Assembly: GCA_029051525.1 (NCBI GenBank)
Contig: JAIDKG010000098.1
Coordinates: 1 to 47,964 of the forward strand
Origin: Muribaculaceae bacterium
GTDB lineage: Bacteria > Bacteroidota > Bacteroidia > Bacteroidales > Muribaculaceae
DNA length: 47,964 nt
Direction: 5' to 3'
Shown here: one piece after another, positions 34,471 through 41,770 of the stretch
How positions within the stretch are numbered: position 1 is the stretch's first letter
Layout: each line of letters begins with the position of its first letter
Made by a program: the position numbers and the translations under genes
Notes under the pieces: generated by a model
Databases searched by the model: none
What the model was told of the DNA's origin: nothing
What the model saw: the letters and a program-made list of their open reading frames with translations, nothing else

Positions 34471-35346
34471 ATGGATAATCCCGAATCCCGCCACAGCATA
34501 CCCGCTATTCCGGACACCGCCGACCGCCCGGCGGATGTCGTTGCGCCCCCCGCCGCCGCGCTATATCTCATCCCCGTAGGTATGTCGGAGGCCCCCTATG
34601 CCGATGTATTGCCGGCCGGCAATCTCGCCATAGTGCGCGGCATACGTCATTTCATAGTGGAGAATCTGCGCAATGCCCGCCGTTTCCTGAAGCGCTGCGA
34701 CCCCGGTGCCGACATATCGGCCATGACATTCCACGAGCTCAACCGCCACACCGACCTCAGCGAAGTGGCCGGATGGCTTGAGCCCCTGCGCCGAGGCGAG
34801 CCGATGGGTGTGATGAGCGATGCCGGATGCCCGGCGGTGGCCGACCCCGGTGCAATCGCCGTGGCAGTGGCTCAGAGAGAGGGGCTGACGGTAAGGCCGC
34901 TTGTGGGACCCTCCAGTATTCTGATGGCTCTCATGGCCTCCGGATTCAACGGACAGGGCTTCAGTTTTCACGGTTATCTCCCTGTCAGCGACAGCGACCG
35001 GGGAGCGGCGATACATCGGCTGGAGAGTGAATCCCGTCGGCATGACATGACCCAGATATTCATCGAGACCCCATACCGCAACGACCGGATGCTCCGCGTG
35101 CTGGCCGACACCCTTTCACCCACAACCATGCTATGCGTGGCGGCCGACATCACCGACCCCCGCCGTGAAAGCATCCGCACCTGCAGCATCCTCCGCTGGC
35201 GCACGATGATAGCAGCCGGCGAGGTGGAAAGTCTTGACAAGCGCCCCGCGATATTCCTCATATATGCAGGAGCCGGAGAGAGTGTGCATCAATCCAAGGA
35301 GAAGACCCCGGTCGGCCACAGGCATAAATCATCCCGACGCAGATAA
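34471..35346 (+). CDS. RsmI-like SAM-dependent methyltransferase
   Basis: Tetrapyrrole-methylase-fold enzyme related to RsmI, which 2'-O-methylates C1402 of 16S rRNA. Visible motifs: YLIPVGMSE, the SDAGCPAVADPG loop typical of the family, and LVGPSSILMALMASGFNGQGF, with FIETPYRNDRM later. The C-terminus ends in a basic tail (KSSRRR). The 291 residues include about 30 N-terminal residues rich in Pro/Ala before the fold starts at AALYLIPVG. ATG 34471 is chosen over an open frame from 34405, which would start just after the promoter. Divergent from the rsmF unit; both act on rRNA. Confidence 0.8.
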   Translation: MDNPESRHSIPAIPDTADRPADVVAPPAAALYLIPVGMSEAPYADVLPAGNLAIVRGIRHFIVENLRNARRFLKRCDPGADISAMTFHELNRHTDLSEVAGWLEPLRRGEPMGVMSDAGCPAVADPGAIAVAVAQREGLTVRPLVGPSSILMALMASGFNGQGFSFHGYLPVSDSDRGAAIHRLESESRRHDMTQIFIETPYRNDRMLRVLADTLSPTTMLCVAADITDPRRESIRTCSILRWRTMIAAGEVESLDKRPAIFLIYAGAGESVHQSKEKTPVGHRHKSSRRR

Positions 35347-35347
35347 T

Positions 35348-35550
35348 GTAGTTATCTAAACTTATTTGCGAATATGAAATTTTTAAAAAGATGTAAAGCA
35401 TTTCATTCTCTTTGTCAATCTTCCGTCATCTTTCCGGCGTATTTCCATCCGGTCATCGGTCACGATGCCCGCATCGCTCCCTCTTCCTGAATGAAAATCC
35501 GCTCGAAAATCTGACGAAATCTTAACAAAGAAATAAGTTTAGACAACTTC
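35348..35550. mobile_element. About 203-bp element with terminal inverted repeats, copy A
   Basis: The ends are inverted repeats, 18 of 21 matching, with an exact 13-bp core TCTAAACTTATTT (35355-35367) against AAATAAGTTTAGA (35531-35543). Inside are blocks shared with 37411-37606, including an exact 22-base block at 35502-35523. No reading frame for a transposase is present, so it would be non-autonomous. It ends 62 bp before the MBL gene. Confidence 0.5.
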
Positions 35551-35612
35551 AATACTCCGCCCCCTCAATAATCCACAAATCAAAACGAAACAGGCAGACA
35601 GAAAAACATATA

Positions 35613-36581
35613 ATGGCACGACGACGCACGGTAATAAACTTTGTGGGACAGATGACCATCCCCTTCGAGGAATTCAATACACTTCACAGCATTCCCCCAC
35701 CGGCCGAAAGCGAGCGGCAGGAGAATGACAATCCCGCCACCCGGGTAATCAACTATATCTCATTCGGATCCGGCTCCAGCGGCAACTGCTGTTATGTGGG
35801 CACCCGCCACGGAGGGTTTCTGGTGGATGCCGGAGTGAATGCCGAAGAGGTGACCTCGCAGCTTAAGGCCAACGGCCTGCGCATGGAGCAGGTGAAGGGT
35901 ATACTCCTCACCCACGACCATTCCGACCACGTGAAATATGCCTACACCCTGCTTCGCACCAACAAACACATGCGCCTCTTCTGCACCAACCGTGTGCTTA
36001 ACGGACTTCTGCGCCGCCACGGCATATCGAAGCGCATCAAGGATTATCATGTGCCCATCTTCAAAGAAATCCCCTTCAAGCTCGCATCGACAGAAATCAC
36101 CGCTTTCGACGTGCCCCACGACGGCACCGACAATATGGGCTTCTCCATCAACTACGACAACCGCAACTTCGTGATAGCCACCGACCTCGGAGCCATCACC
36201 GAACGCGCCCACTACTACATGAGCCGTGCCAACTACCTCGTGATCGAAGCCAACTACGACCTTCAGATGCTACTTCACGGACCCTATCCAGAATATCTCA
36301 AGGCCCGCATACGCACCGAGCGCGGCCATCTCGACAATGTCGACACCGCCGCCTTCCTCAAAGAGGTGTGGAGTCCCGACCTGAAATATGTGTTTCTCTG
36401 CCACCTCTCCAAAGACAACAACACCCCCTCCAAGGCTCTCAAAGCCGTTCGCGAGGCTCTCGAATCGCGCGGCGCAAAAATCGGCGACGGCGAAGAGACA
36501 CTCCACGACCGCCAGTCAGACCTCCAATTGATCGCCCTCCCACGTTTCGAGCCCACGCGCTGGTACGTTTTCCGCCCGTAG
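35613..36581 (+). CDS. MBL-fold metallo-hydrolase (YycJ/WalJ-like)
   Basis: Predicted cytosolic metal-dependent hydrolase of 322 residues. The core motif is THDHSDHV (H101, H103, D105, H106); PHDGTDNMGF, VIATDLG and FLCHLSKDNN supply later metal ligands. The YISFGSGSSGNCCYVG start of the fold at residue 48 fits the YycJ/WalJ group. The first 45 residues (MARRRTVINFVGQ...) are an extension that other members may lack; the ATG at 35613 is the only supported start. Substrate unknown. It faces the LuxR-type regulator gene and is preceded by the inverted-repeat element. Confidence 0.82.
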   Translation: MARRRTVINFVGQMTIPFEEFNTLHSIPPPAESERQENDNPATRVINYISFGSGSSGNCCYVGTRHGGFLVDAGVNAEEVTSQLKANGLRMEQVKGILLTHDHSDHVKYAYTLLRTNKHMRLFCTNRVLNGLLRRHGISKRIKDYHVPIFKEIPFKLASTEITAFDVPHDGTDNMGFSINYDNRNFVIATDLGAITERAHYYMSRANYLVIEANYDLQMLLHGPYPEYLKARIRTERGHLDNVDTAAFLKEVWSPDLKYVFLCHLSKDNNTPSKALKAVREALESRGAKIGDGEETLHDRQSDLQLIALPRFEPTRWYVFRP

Positions 36582-36596
36582 GCCAGCATCCCTTCC

Positions 36597-36610
36597 ATTG
36601 CGCTCTTAGA
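36597..36610. repeat. Partial REP-like half-site
   Basis: TTGCGCTCTTAGAGG keeps the GCGCTCTTAG core but not the GGAAC part. It lies 16 bp after the MBL stop. Confidence 0.45.
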
Positions 36611-36654
36611 GGTGAGATGTGGTGAGTGTTATAGACCGGTGTCGGTTTCAGAAT

Positions 36655-36712
36655 TATTAAGGAACGCGCTCTAAGCTTCTTCCGGCGGTTCTGTCTGCGG
36701 GAAGGGGGCTAA
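36655..36712. repeat. REP-like half-site plus wobble hairpin
   Basis: TTAAGGAACGCGCTCTAAG (36657-36675) is canonical. It runs into a hairpin, AGCTTCTTCC with GGAAGGGGGCT, like the arrangement at 14778-14846. It lies between the convergent MBL and response-regulator genes. Confidence 0.65.
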
Positions 36713-36720
36713 GAGGGGGG

Positions 36721-37371
36721 CTATATATAGTAGTCAATCATTTCGACAAGACCTGCACGCAGGGCATATTTGGTAGCTTCATATATGTTGTTGACGTCAA
36801 GTTTCCGGAAGATATTCTTTTTATGAGTGATAATGGTATGAATGCTGGAATTCCGATCGGATGCCATCTCTTTCACGCTTCGTCCACGCGCGATTAGTTT
36901 TAATACTTCTATTTCAGTGGGCGTGAGCAGGTTATGCACATCTTTCTTCCCAATCTCCGTCAACATCAGGTTAGCCACCTGATGGCAGAGAAAACGTTCG
37001 CCCCGCGCCGCACAGATAAGCGCCGAACGAATCTCTTCTCCCGAATTATCTTTAAGCACCATCCCGACGTTTTCCTCCACACATACCCTCCGGATAAAAT
37101 CCTCACTCAGTTCAGAAGAAAACATCACCCAATTTATATCCTGAAATCGCTTATGAAGAATAAGGAAATCCTCCACGCTCCGCAAATCAAAAAGAGTATA
37201 ATCAAGGATGACCACACCTCTCTCACATCTATCCAACTCCCCGATCAAGTCTCGCTTACAACCTGCCTCGACAATATGGGCTCCTTTGAAATACCGCGTT
37301 ATATATGCATATAGTCCCGCACGTGTTATGTCCTGATTGTCGGCAAGGATAAATATTGGATAAGGAGTCAT
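36721..37371 (-). CDS. LuxR/NarL-type response regulator, orphan
   Basis: Transcription regulator of 216 residues. The receiver domain (1 to about 120) has an acidic residue D11, phosphoacceptor D57 (VVILDYT), the Ser-Ser switch at 85-86 and K107. The acidic pair of most receivers is reduced to one residue here (ADN). A LuxR-type helix-turn-helix follows (about 148-210): LTPTEIEVLKLIARG, KEMA and THKKNIFRKLDVNN. No histidine kinase is nearby. Such short NarL-like regulators are common in Bacteroidales. GC content is visibly lower than in the genes to the left. Target unknown; cysK and serine acetyltransferase are upstream on the same strand. Confidence 0.88.
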   Translation of the reverse strand: MTPYPIFILADNQDITRAGLYAYITRYFKGAHIVEAGCKRDLIGELDRCERGVVILDYTLFDLRSVEDFLILHKRFQDINWVMFSSELSEDFIRRVCVEENVGMVLKDNSGEEIRSALICAARGERFLCHQVANLMLTEIGKKDVHNLLTPTEIEVLKLIARGRSVKEMASDRNSSIHTIITHKKNIFRKLDVNNIYEATKYALRAGLVEMIDYYI

Positions 37372-37410
37372 AAATGTAATGTTAAATAAGGAGTGGTGCC
37401 ACAGTGATAT

Positions 37411-37606
37411 GAAGTTGTTTCCACTTTTTTACGGAGATTGATTTTCTTATGGCTTTTTACATAAAAAAGACCTCTTTTGCAATCTTGCTCCATCTTTCCG
37501 GTCGCTTTTGAAACTTTCATCAGTCGTTTAAAACGACTGATGAAAGCTTCAAAATTGACTCGAAAATCTGACGAAATCTTGAAAAATAAAATGTCGAAAC
37601 AACTTT
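37411..37606. mobile_element. About 196-bp element with terminal inverted repeats, copy B
   Basis: Ends AAGTTGTTTC (37412-37421) and GAAACAACTT (37595-37604) are inverted repeats. The block CTCGAAAATCTGACGAAATC (in 37559-37580) is exact in copy A, and about 26 of 30 bases match in the block ending CATCTTTCCGG. It also contains a 33-bp palindrome at 37514-37546. It lies between cysK and the response regulator. Confidence 0.5.
37514..37546. repeat. 33-bp perfect palindrome inside copy B
   Basis: CTTTCATCAGTCGTTT and AAACGACTGATGAAAG (16-bp arms) flank a single A. No T-run follows on either strand. It may be a regulator site or a structural part of the element. Confidence 0.55.
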
Positions 37607-37632
37607 ACTCCGACACCTTTACTCAGAAATAT

Positions 37633-38580
37633 TTAAATAGGATACTCATCAAATGCATAGAGCACTGTAGAAAGGTAGCGTTCGCCGGTATCGGGAAGGA
37701 TCGCTACTATGGTCTTCCCTGCATTCTCGGGTTTTCGAGCCTCACGCAGGGCGGCCGCAAGCGCAGCTCCCGAAGAAATACCTACCAGCAGCCCTTCTTT
37801 CTCGGCAAGAAGACGCGATGCCTTGATAGCCTCGTTGTCCGGTATCGGGATCACAACATCCACCACATCAGGATTATAATTTTTGGGGACAAATCCCGCT
37901 CCGATACCCTGAATCTTATGTGTACCGGGATCCCCGCCCGACAGTACAGGAGAGGAGGCAGGTTCCACACCGACAGTCTTCACCTCAGGATTATGAAGCT
38001 TCAAAGTCTCGGAGGTGCCGCTTAAAGTGCCACCGGTGCCAACTCCCGCTACAAAAATATCAACCTTTCCGTCGGTGTCTTTCCAGATCTCTTCACCGGT
38101 GGTTCGCCTGTGGGCGTCGGGATTTGCAGGATTTTCAAACTGCTGGAGTATCACGGACCCCGGATTCTCTTCCTTCAGCTCTCGGGCTTTCCTTATCGCA
38201 CCTTTCATGCCCTCACTTCCCGGAGTGAGCACAAGAGTGGCACCGAGAGCCTTGAGGAGATTCTTTCGCTCCACGCTCATCGTTTCCGGCATGGTAAGTA
38301 TCAGTCTGTAACCTTTTACCGACGATACCCAGGCAAGTCCGATTCCGGTGTTGCCGCTGGTCGGCTCAATAATTACAGACCCGGGCTTTAGATCTCCCGA
38401 TTTCTCCGCAGCCTCAATCATGGCGAGGGCGATACGGTCTTTGACGCTACCGCCGGGATTGAAATATTCCAGCTTCACTATCACTCTTGCTCCAAGAGAT
38501 TCCGACTTTTCTATGTTCTTCACTTCAAGAAGTGGGGTAGCTCCGACGAGCTCGGTAAGATTGTTGTAAATTCTTGCCAT
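37633..38580 (-). CDS. cysK: Cysteine synthase A
   Basis: PLP enzyme that joins O-acetylserine and sulfide to give cysteine. PLP lysine K47 is in NPGGSVKDR; the substrate loop PTSGNTGIG (73-81), GVGTGGTLSG and the late GISSGAALAAA motif are in place. The 315 residues are typical of CysK. The gene for serine acetyltransferase, which supplies its substrate, is 210 bp upstream on the same strand. A strong -33/-7 promoter lies just before it, with an array of ATACCAT repeats against the -33 box, so it has its own regulation. Confidence 0.95.
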   Translation of the reverse strand: MARIYNNLTELVGATPLLEVKNIEKSESLGARVIVKLEYFNPGGSVKDRIALAMIEAAEKSGDLKPGSVIIEPTSGNTGIGLAWVSSVKGYRLILTMPETMSVERKNLLKALGATLVLTPGSEGMKGAIRKARELKEENPGSVILQQFENPANPDAHRRTTGEEIWKDTDGKVDIFVAGVGTGGTLSGTSETLKLHNPEVKTVGVEPASSPVLSGGDPGTHKIQGIGAGFVPKNYNPDVVDVVIPIPDNEAIKASRLLAEKEGLLVGISSGAALAAALREARKPENAGKTIVAILPDTGERYLSTVLYAFDEYPI

Positions 38581-38623
38581 AATCGTGTTTTTTAGATTTA
38601 GTTTCTGATTAATTTTGATGTTG

Positions 38624-38653
38624 CAAAATTACACACATATTACCTCACCACAA
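38624..38653 (-). promoter_or_regulatory. cysK promoter
   Basis: On the minus strand, TTG (38651-38653) and TAATTTTG (38624-38631) are 19 nt apart. It predicts a leader of about 40 nt. Confidence 0.7.
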
Positions 38654-38704
38654 ATACCATTGATGTGGTATATCGCATACCATACTTCACATTTTTCATA
38701 CCAT
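38654..38704. promoter_or_regulatory. ATACCAT repeat array upstream of cysK
   Basis: ATACCAT occurs at 38654-38660, 38677-38683 and 38698-38704, spaced 23 and 21 nt (about two helical turns), with one inverted TGGTAT at 38666-38671. The first copy abuts the -33 box. This layout suggests sites for an activator or repressor of cysK. Confidence 0.5.
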
Positions 38705-38737
38705 ATCCCGAACCGGTCTCATATCCGTTCCTCCTTT

Positions 38738-38753
38738 AAGAATGCACTCTAAA
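38738..38753. repeat. Degenerate REP-like half-site
   Basis: AAGAATGCACTCTAAA resembles the half-site with several changes. It lies between the serine acetyltransferase stop and the cysK regulatory region. Confidence 0.35.
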
Positions 38754-38790
38754 CAGCTGTCAGACAGCAGTATTTAAGGGGCCGAATACT

Positions 38791-39699
38791 CTAAATTCCG
38801 AGACCATCTGTGAATACGGCCGAGACCTCACGTCGCTGAAGTATACGCGATCCGGGAGGTACGGAATGGGTAAGCCAAATGTTACCCCCTATTATAGAAT
38901 CGCGTCCCACCGTTATCCTTCCCAATATAGAGGAATTGGAATAGATTGTCACATAATCTTCTATTATAGGGTGACGGGGCACATTGACGGGATGACCGTT
39001 GCTGTCGAGTGAAAAATTTTTCGCACCTAACGTCACACCTTGATAAAGAGTGACATGATTGCCGATTATACACGTCTCCCCGATGACCACACCGGTGCCG
39101 TGGTCGATGGCAAAATACTCTCCTATTCTTGCGCCGGGATTTATGTCGATACCCGTGGAGGAATGAGCCAATTCGGTTATAACTCTGGGAATAACAGGAA
39201 TGCCGAGACGCCACAAGACATGTGCCGCCCTGTAATGCACCATTGCATGCACCACCGGATAACTGAGAATCACCTCGGCAAAGTTGTCGGCCGCAGGATC
39301 ATTGTTATACATCGCCTCCACATCAGTATAGAGCAACCTCTTTATTTCCGGCAATTCATCGATAAACCGCAGCACAAGCGATGAAGCCTCATCCGCCACC
39401 TCATCCTCACTATAGGTGTTGTCAAAACGAAGCGCACGCCGCGTCTCCGTGACCAGAAGAGAATAGAGTTTCTCAAGGTTGACCCCTAAATAGCATGAAC
39501 GTATCTTCTCATTATTGCGGTGGCAGTCAAAAAAGTCAGGGAAGACTATCCCTTTTATAAGGGACACTATCTCCTTCAACACATCAACCGACGGGAAAGA
39601 TCCCTCACCACGGGGCACCATCCTCATTTCCTGAGGAGAGGATTTCGACAATATCCTTACATTTCTCAAAAGCACATCCTCTACCGATATTCTGTCCAT
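38791..39699 (-). CDS. Serine O-acetyltransferase
   Basis: Makes O-acetylserine from serine and acetyl-CoA for cysteine synthase. The N-terminal helical domain covers about 1-170. The left-handed beta-helix of hexapeptide repeats begins near 180: GIDINPGARIGE, FAIDHGTGVVIGE (H200), IGNHVTLYQGVTLGA. The C-terminus ends VFTDGLGI. The final Ile fits docking in the CysK active site, as in the cysteine synthase complex; this is inference. At 302 residues it is of the longer EpsC-like form. It begins next to the repeat cluster at 39726-39790. Confidence 0.92.
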   Translation of the reverse strand: MDRISVEDVLLRNVRILSKSSPQEMRMVPRGEGSFPSVDVLKEIVSLIKGIVFPDFFDCHRNNEKIRSCYLGVNLEKLYSLLVTETRRALRFDNTYSEDEVADEASSLVLRFIDELPEIKRLLYTDVEAMYNNDPAADNFAEVILSYPVVHAMVHYRAAHVLWRLGIPVIPRVITELAHSSTGIDINPGARIGEYFAIDHGTGVVIGETCIIGNHVTLYQGVTLGAKNFSLDSNGHPVNVPRHPIIEDYVTIYSNSSILGRITVGRDSIIGGNIWLTHSVPPGSRILQRREVSAVFTDGLGI

Positions 39700-39725
39700 T
39701 TTTTCATTTTTTGAGAGATAACAAT

Positions 39726-39790
39726 CCTAAGAGCGCGTTCCCTAAGGAACGCACTCTTAGAAGCGCGTCCCTTAGGAACGCGCTCTTAAT
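39726..39790. repeat. Tandem pair of REP-like hairpins
   Basis: Copy 1, TAAGAGCGCGTTCC with GGAACGCACTCTTA, and copy 2, AAGCGCGTCCCTTAGGAACGCGCTC, stand end to end. Both lie directly upstream of the serine acetyltransferase gene. The IS110 remnant begins within about 35 bp. Confidence 0.85.
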
Positions 39791-39823
39791 GACCTTAAGC
39801 AAAGAACTGTTTAAGTTTTATGC

Positions 39824-40040
39824 AAAGATAGTGCTTTTTGTTGTATTCTGTGCGCTGACGGACGAAAAATCCAACACAAGTTTGGCGTTTTGACCGATGA
39901 TCTCATCACATTACGCAATTTGATATAGTAGGAAGGCGTAGAAGAGTGCGCCATGGAGAGCACAAGTGTCTATTGGATGCCGATATGGCGAGTGCTTCCG
40001 ACAAGAGTAAACCCACATCTTGTCGATCCCTACTTCATAC
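39824..40040 (+). pseudogene. Decayed IS110-family transposase fragment
   Basis: One frame reads KDSAFCCILCADGRKIQ, then FGVLTDDLITLRNLI, two TAG stops (39926 and 39929), EGVEECAMESTSVYWMPIW and NPHLVDPYFI. This is the N-terminal RuvC-like (DEDD) region of IS110-family transposases; the Glu of the MEST motif is kept. About 72 codons remain of a usual 330-400. Everything after PYFI is lost, exactly where the next REP-like repeat begins (40041). The beginning is also cut, near the tandem hairpins. A short inverted repeat (39999-40006, 40018-40025) lies inside. Not functional. Confidence 0.75.
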
Positions 40041-40069
40041 GAGTGCGTTCCTAAGCGTGCGCTCTATAG
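40041..40069. repeat. REP-like hairpin ending the IS110 fragment
   Basis: GAGTGCGTTCCTAAGCGTGCGCTC is a facing pair of half-sites with a few changes. It begins at the break in the transposase frame. Confidence 0.65.
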
Positions 40070-40105
40070 ATATAGGAGAGGGGGAGGGTTTTGTGAGGTG
40101 GAGAT

Positions 40106-40136
40106 TTGGATAATATATTGAGAATGTTTAATTTTG
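40106..40136 (+). promoter_or_regulatory. Promoter of the DUF2851 gene
   Basis: TTG (40106-40108) and TAATTTTG (40129-40136) are 20 nt apart, with a leader of about 22 nt before the ATG. Confidence 0.7.
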
Positions 40137-40164
40137 CAGAGTGACGGTGTAAAACTCGGCATTT

Positions 40165-41505
40165 ATGGAACTTCTTTACCACTATTTGTGGAAACATAAG
40201 ATGATGGGGCGTCCGCTGGCTACGGTCGATGGCCGCGAGGTAGTGGTCCGGTCGCCCGGTCGGCATAATAATGATGCCGGACCGGATTTCTCCGGGGCGC
40301 GTCTTATTGTGGGTGGCGAGGAATGGGCCGGTAATGTGGAGGTGCATGTGAAGGCTTCCGACTGGTATGCCCATGGTCATGATAAAGACCGTGCGTACGA
40401 CACTGTAATTCTGCATGTAGTGGCCGTCAATGATGCCGAAGTCAAGCGCAGTGACGGAACCGTAATCCCACAGGTAGAGGTAATTCTGCCGAGAGATTTC
40501 TATGTGACCTACGCCTGTCTGATGGCCGACCTTAAAGGAACCCGTTGCCGCGAGATGCTTCATCAGCTTCCGGAGCTGGTGAAGACCGATTGGCTCGAAA
40601 GTCTGTCGATGGAGCGGATGCATTTCAAGTCAGCCCGGCTGTTGGAGTATTATACGCAATTGAACTCCGACTGGGAACAGTCGGTATTCACCCTGATAGC
40701 CCGCGGACTCGGTTTCGGCCTTAATGGTCTGCCATTTGAGATACTTGCCAAAAATCTACCACTTAAATATCTTTATCATCATGCCGACGATCTGCTGCAG
40801 ACCGAGGCATTGCTTTTCGGGCAGGCCGGATTTCTTGACGGGGCGCTCTATCCCTACGACGAATACTATCAGTCGCTCTGCCGCGAGTATATGTTTCTGC
40901 AACGCAAATACGGCTTGCGTCCGCAGGCACGCGAGATGTGGAAATATGCCCGCACCCGTCCGCAGAACTTCCCTCACCGCCGCATAGCCCTCCTTGCGGC
41001 TGCCATCCATGCCGGCACTCACTTTTCATCCGGACTCGTAGAGGCCAATGCCGACATAGACCGACTCATGGAATACTTCGACTGGCGCCTTGACGGATAC
41101 TGGGGCACTCACTGCGGCTTCGGGCCTCAGAGCAGCGAGATAGTGGCACCCCGCACCCTCTCGAATGCCAGCAAAGAGTTGCTGATAATCAATGTGGCCG
41201 CCCCCTTCTACTATGCTCATGCCCGCTTGTCGGGCAACTTTGAGTTGGCCGAGCGTGGCGCGTCAATGCTGATGCAGCTTCGTGCGGAGCGCAATACAAT
41301 TCTCTCCTCCTGGCAGGCGTGTGGACTGGTGGCGCAGGATGCCCTGCGCAGTCAGGCACTGCTTCATCTTCGCGCCGAATACTGCGATCGCAATCGTTGT
41401 CTCGACTGCCGTTTCGGCCATTACTTCCTGCGCTCCGGAGCTGCCGGCCGCCTCTTCGACTATACCCGCATCCGCGACAACACCTTTGTCGAGGTCAGCG
41501 ACTGA
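40165..41505 (+). CDS. DUF2851 family protein
   Basis: Cytosolic protein of 446 residues from a Bacteroidota family of unknown function. The N-terminus MELLYHYLWKHKM and the conserved GRHNNDAGPDFSGARL and NVEVHVKASDWYAHGHD segments identify DUF2851. The NDAGPDF and EVHV pattern, with Asp, Glu and Lys spaced like a restriction-endonuclease-type fold, suggests a nuclease-like core, but this is inference. The C-terminus has two Cys pairs in CDRNRCLDCRFG and may bind metal. It is transcribed alone from a good promoter at 40106. Confidence 0.8.
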   Translation: MELLYHYLWKHKMMGRPLATVDGREVVVRSPGRHNNDAGPDFSGARLIVGGEEWAGNVEVHVKASDWYAHGHDKDRAYDTVILHVVAVNDAEVKRSDGTVIPQVEVILPRDFYVTYACLMADLKGTRCREMLHQLPELVKTDWLESLSMERMHFKSARLLEYYTQLNSDWEQSVFTLIARGLGFGLNGLPFEILAKNLPLKYLYHHADDLLQTEALLFGQAGFLDGALYPYDEYYQSLCREYMFLQRKYGLRPQAREMWKYARTRPQNFPHRRIALLAAAIHAGTHFSSGLVEANADIDRLMEYFDWRLDGYWGTHCGFGPQSSEIVAPRTLSNASKELLIINVAAPFYYAHARLSGNFELAERGASMLMQLRAERNTILSSWQACGLVAQDALRSQALLHLRAEYCDRNRCLDCRFGHYFLRSGAAGRLFDYTRIRDNTFVEVSD

Positions 41506-41578
41506 TGTATCCTTTGCGCAAGTCTTTAATCGATAAAACCGCCACTTTTACATAGAAGATTGTAATATATATAAGCGT

Positions 41579-41734
41579 ATGAATCAGGACGTACTTGAAT
41601 TTGTGACATACTGCATTAAGCAATTATCGCTAACCCTTAATATGAAGCAGGGGGAGGTGTACCGTCGTCTTAAGAGCGCGTTCCTTAAAAATCGCCGCCC
41701 CTACGACCCCGAAATTTTAAGGAACGCGCTCTAA
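41579..41734 (+). pseudogene. Truncated DUF3791 gene ending in a REP-like element
   Basis: ATG at 41579 opens a 51-residue frame: MNQDVLEFVTYCIKQLSLTL, then NMKQGEVYRRLKSAFLKN and the end PYDPEILRNAL. Residues 1-31 resemble the N-terminal half of DUF3791 proteins (small, about 65-75 residues, often near toxin-like DUF3990 genes). From LKSAFLKN onward, including the stop, the sequence is the repeat at 41669-41735. So the native 3' half has been replaced. No DUF3990 partner is present. It could still be translated; a pseudogene is more likely. Confidence 0.5.
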
Positions 41735-41735
41735 G
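41669..41735. repeat. Full 67-bp REP-like element with 21-bp inverted ends
   Basis: TTAAGAGCGCGTTCCTTAAAA and TTTTAAGGAACGCGCTCTAAG, near-perfect inverted repeats, flank a GC-rich middle containing CGACCCCGAAA. This is the most complete copy in the window. It overlaps the end of the DUF3791 frame and lies between convergent genes. Confidence 0.85.
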
Positions 41736-41770
41736 CATGATATGGAGAAACGATATATAGTTCTCGAACT

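Noticed and set aside
39823..39830. TATCTTTG on the minus strand as promoter of serine acetyltransferase
   Set aside because: It lies inside the IS110 remnant (codons for K-D) and has no -33 partner at 20 nt, so I do not list it, although it could be used.
39711..39893. 60-codon open frame upstream of serine acetyltransferase
   Set aside because: It spans the tandem hairpins and enters the IS110 remnant in a different frame from the transposase.
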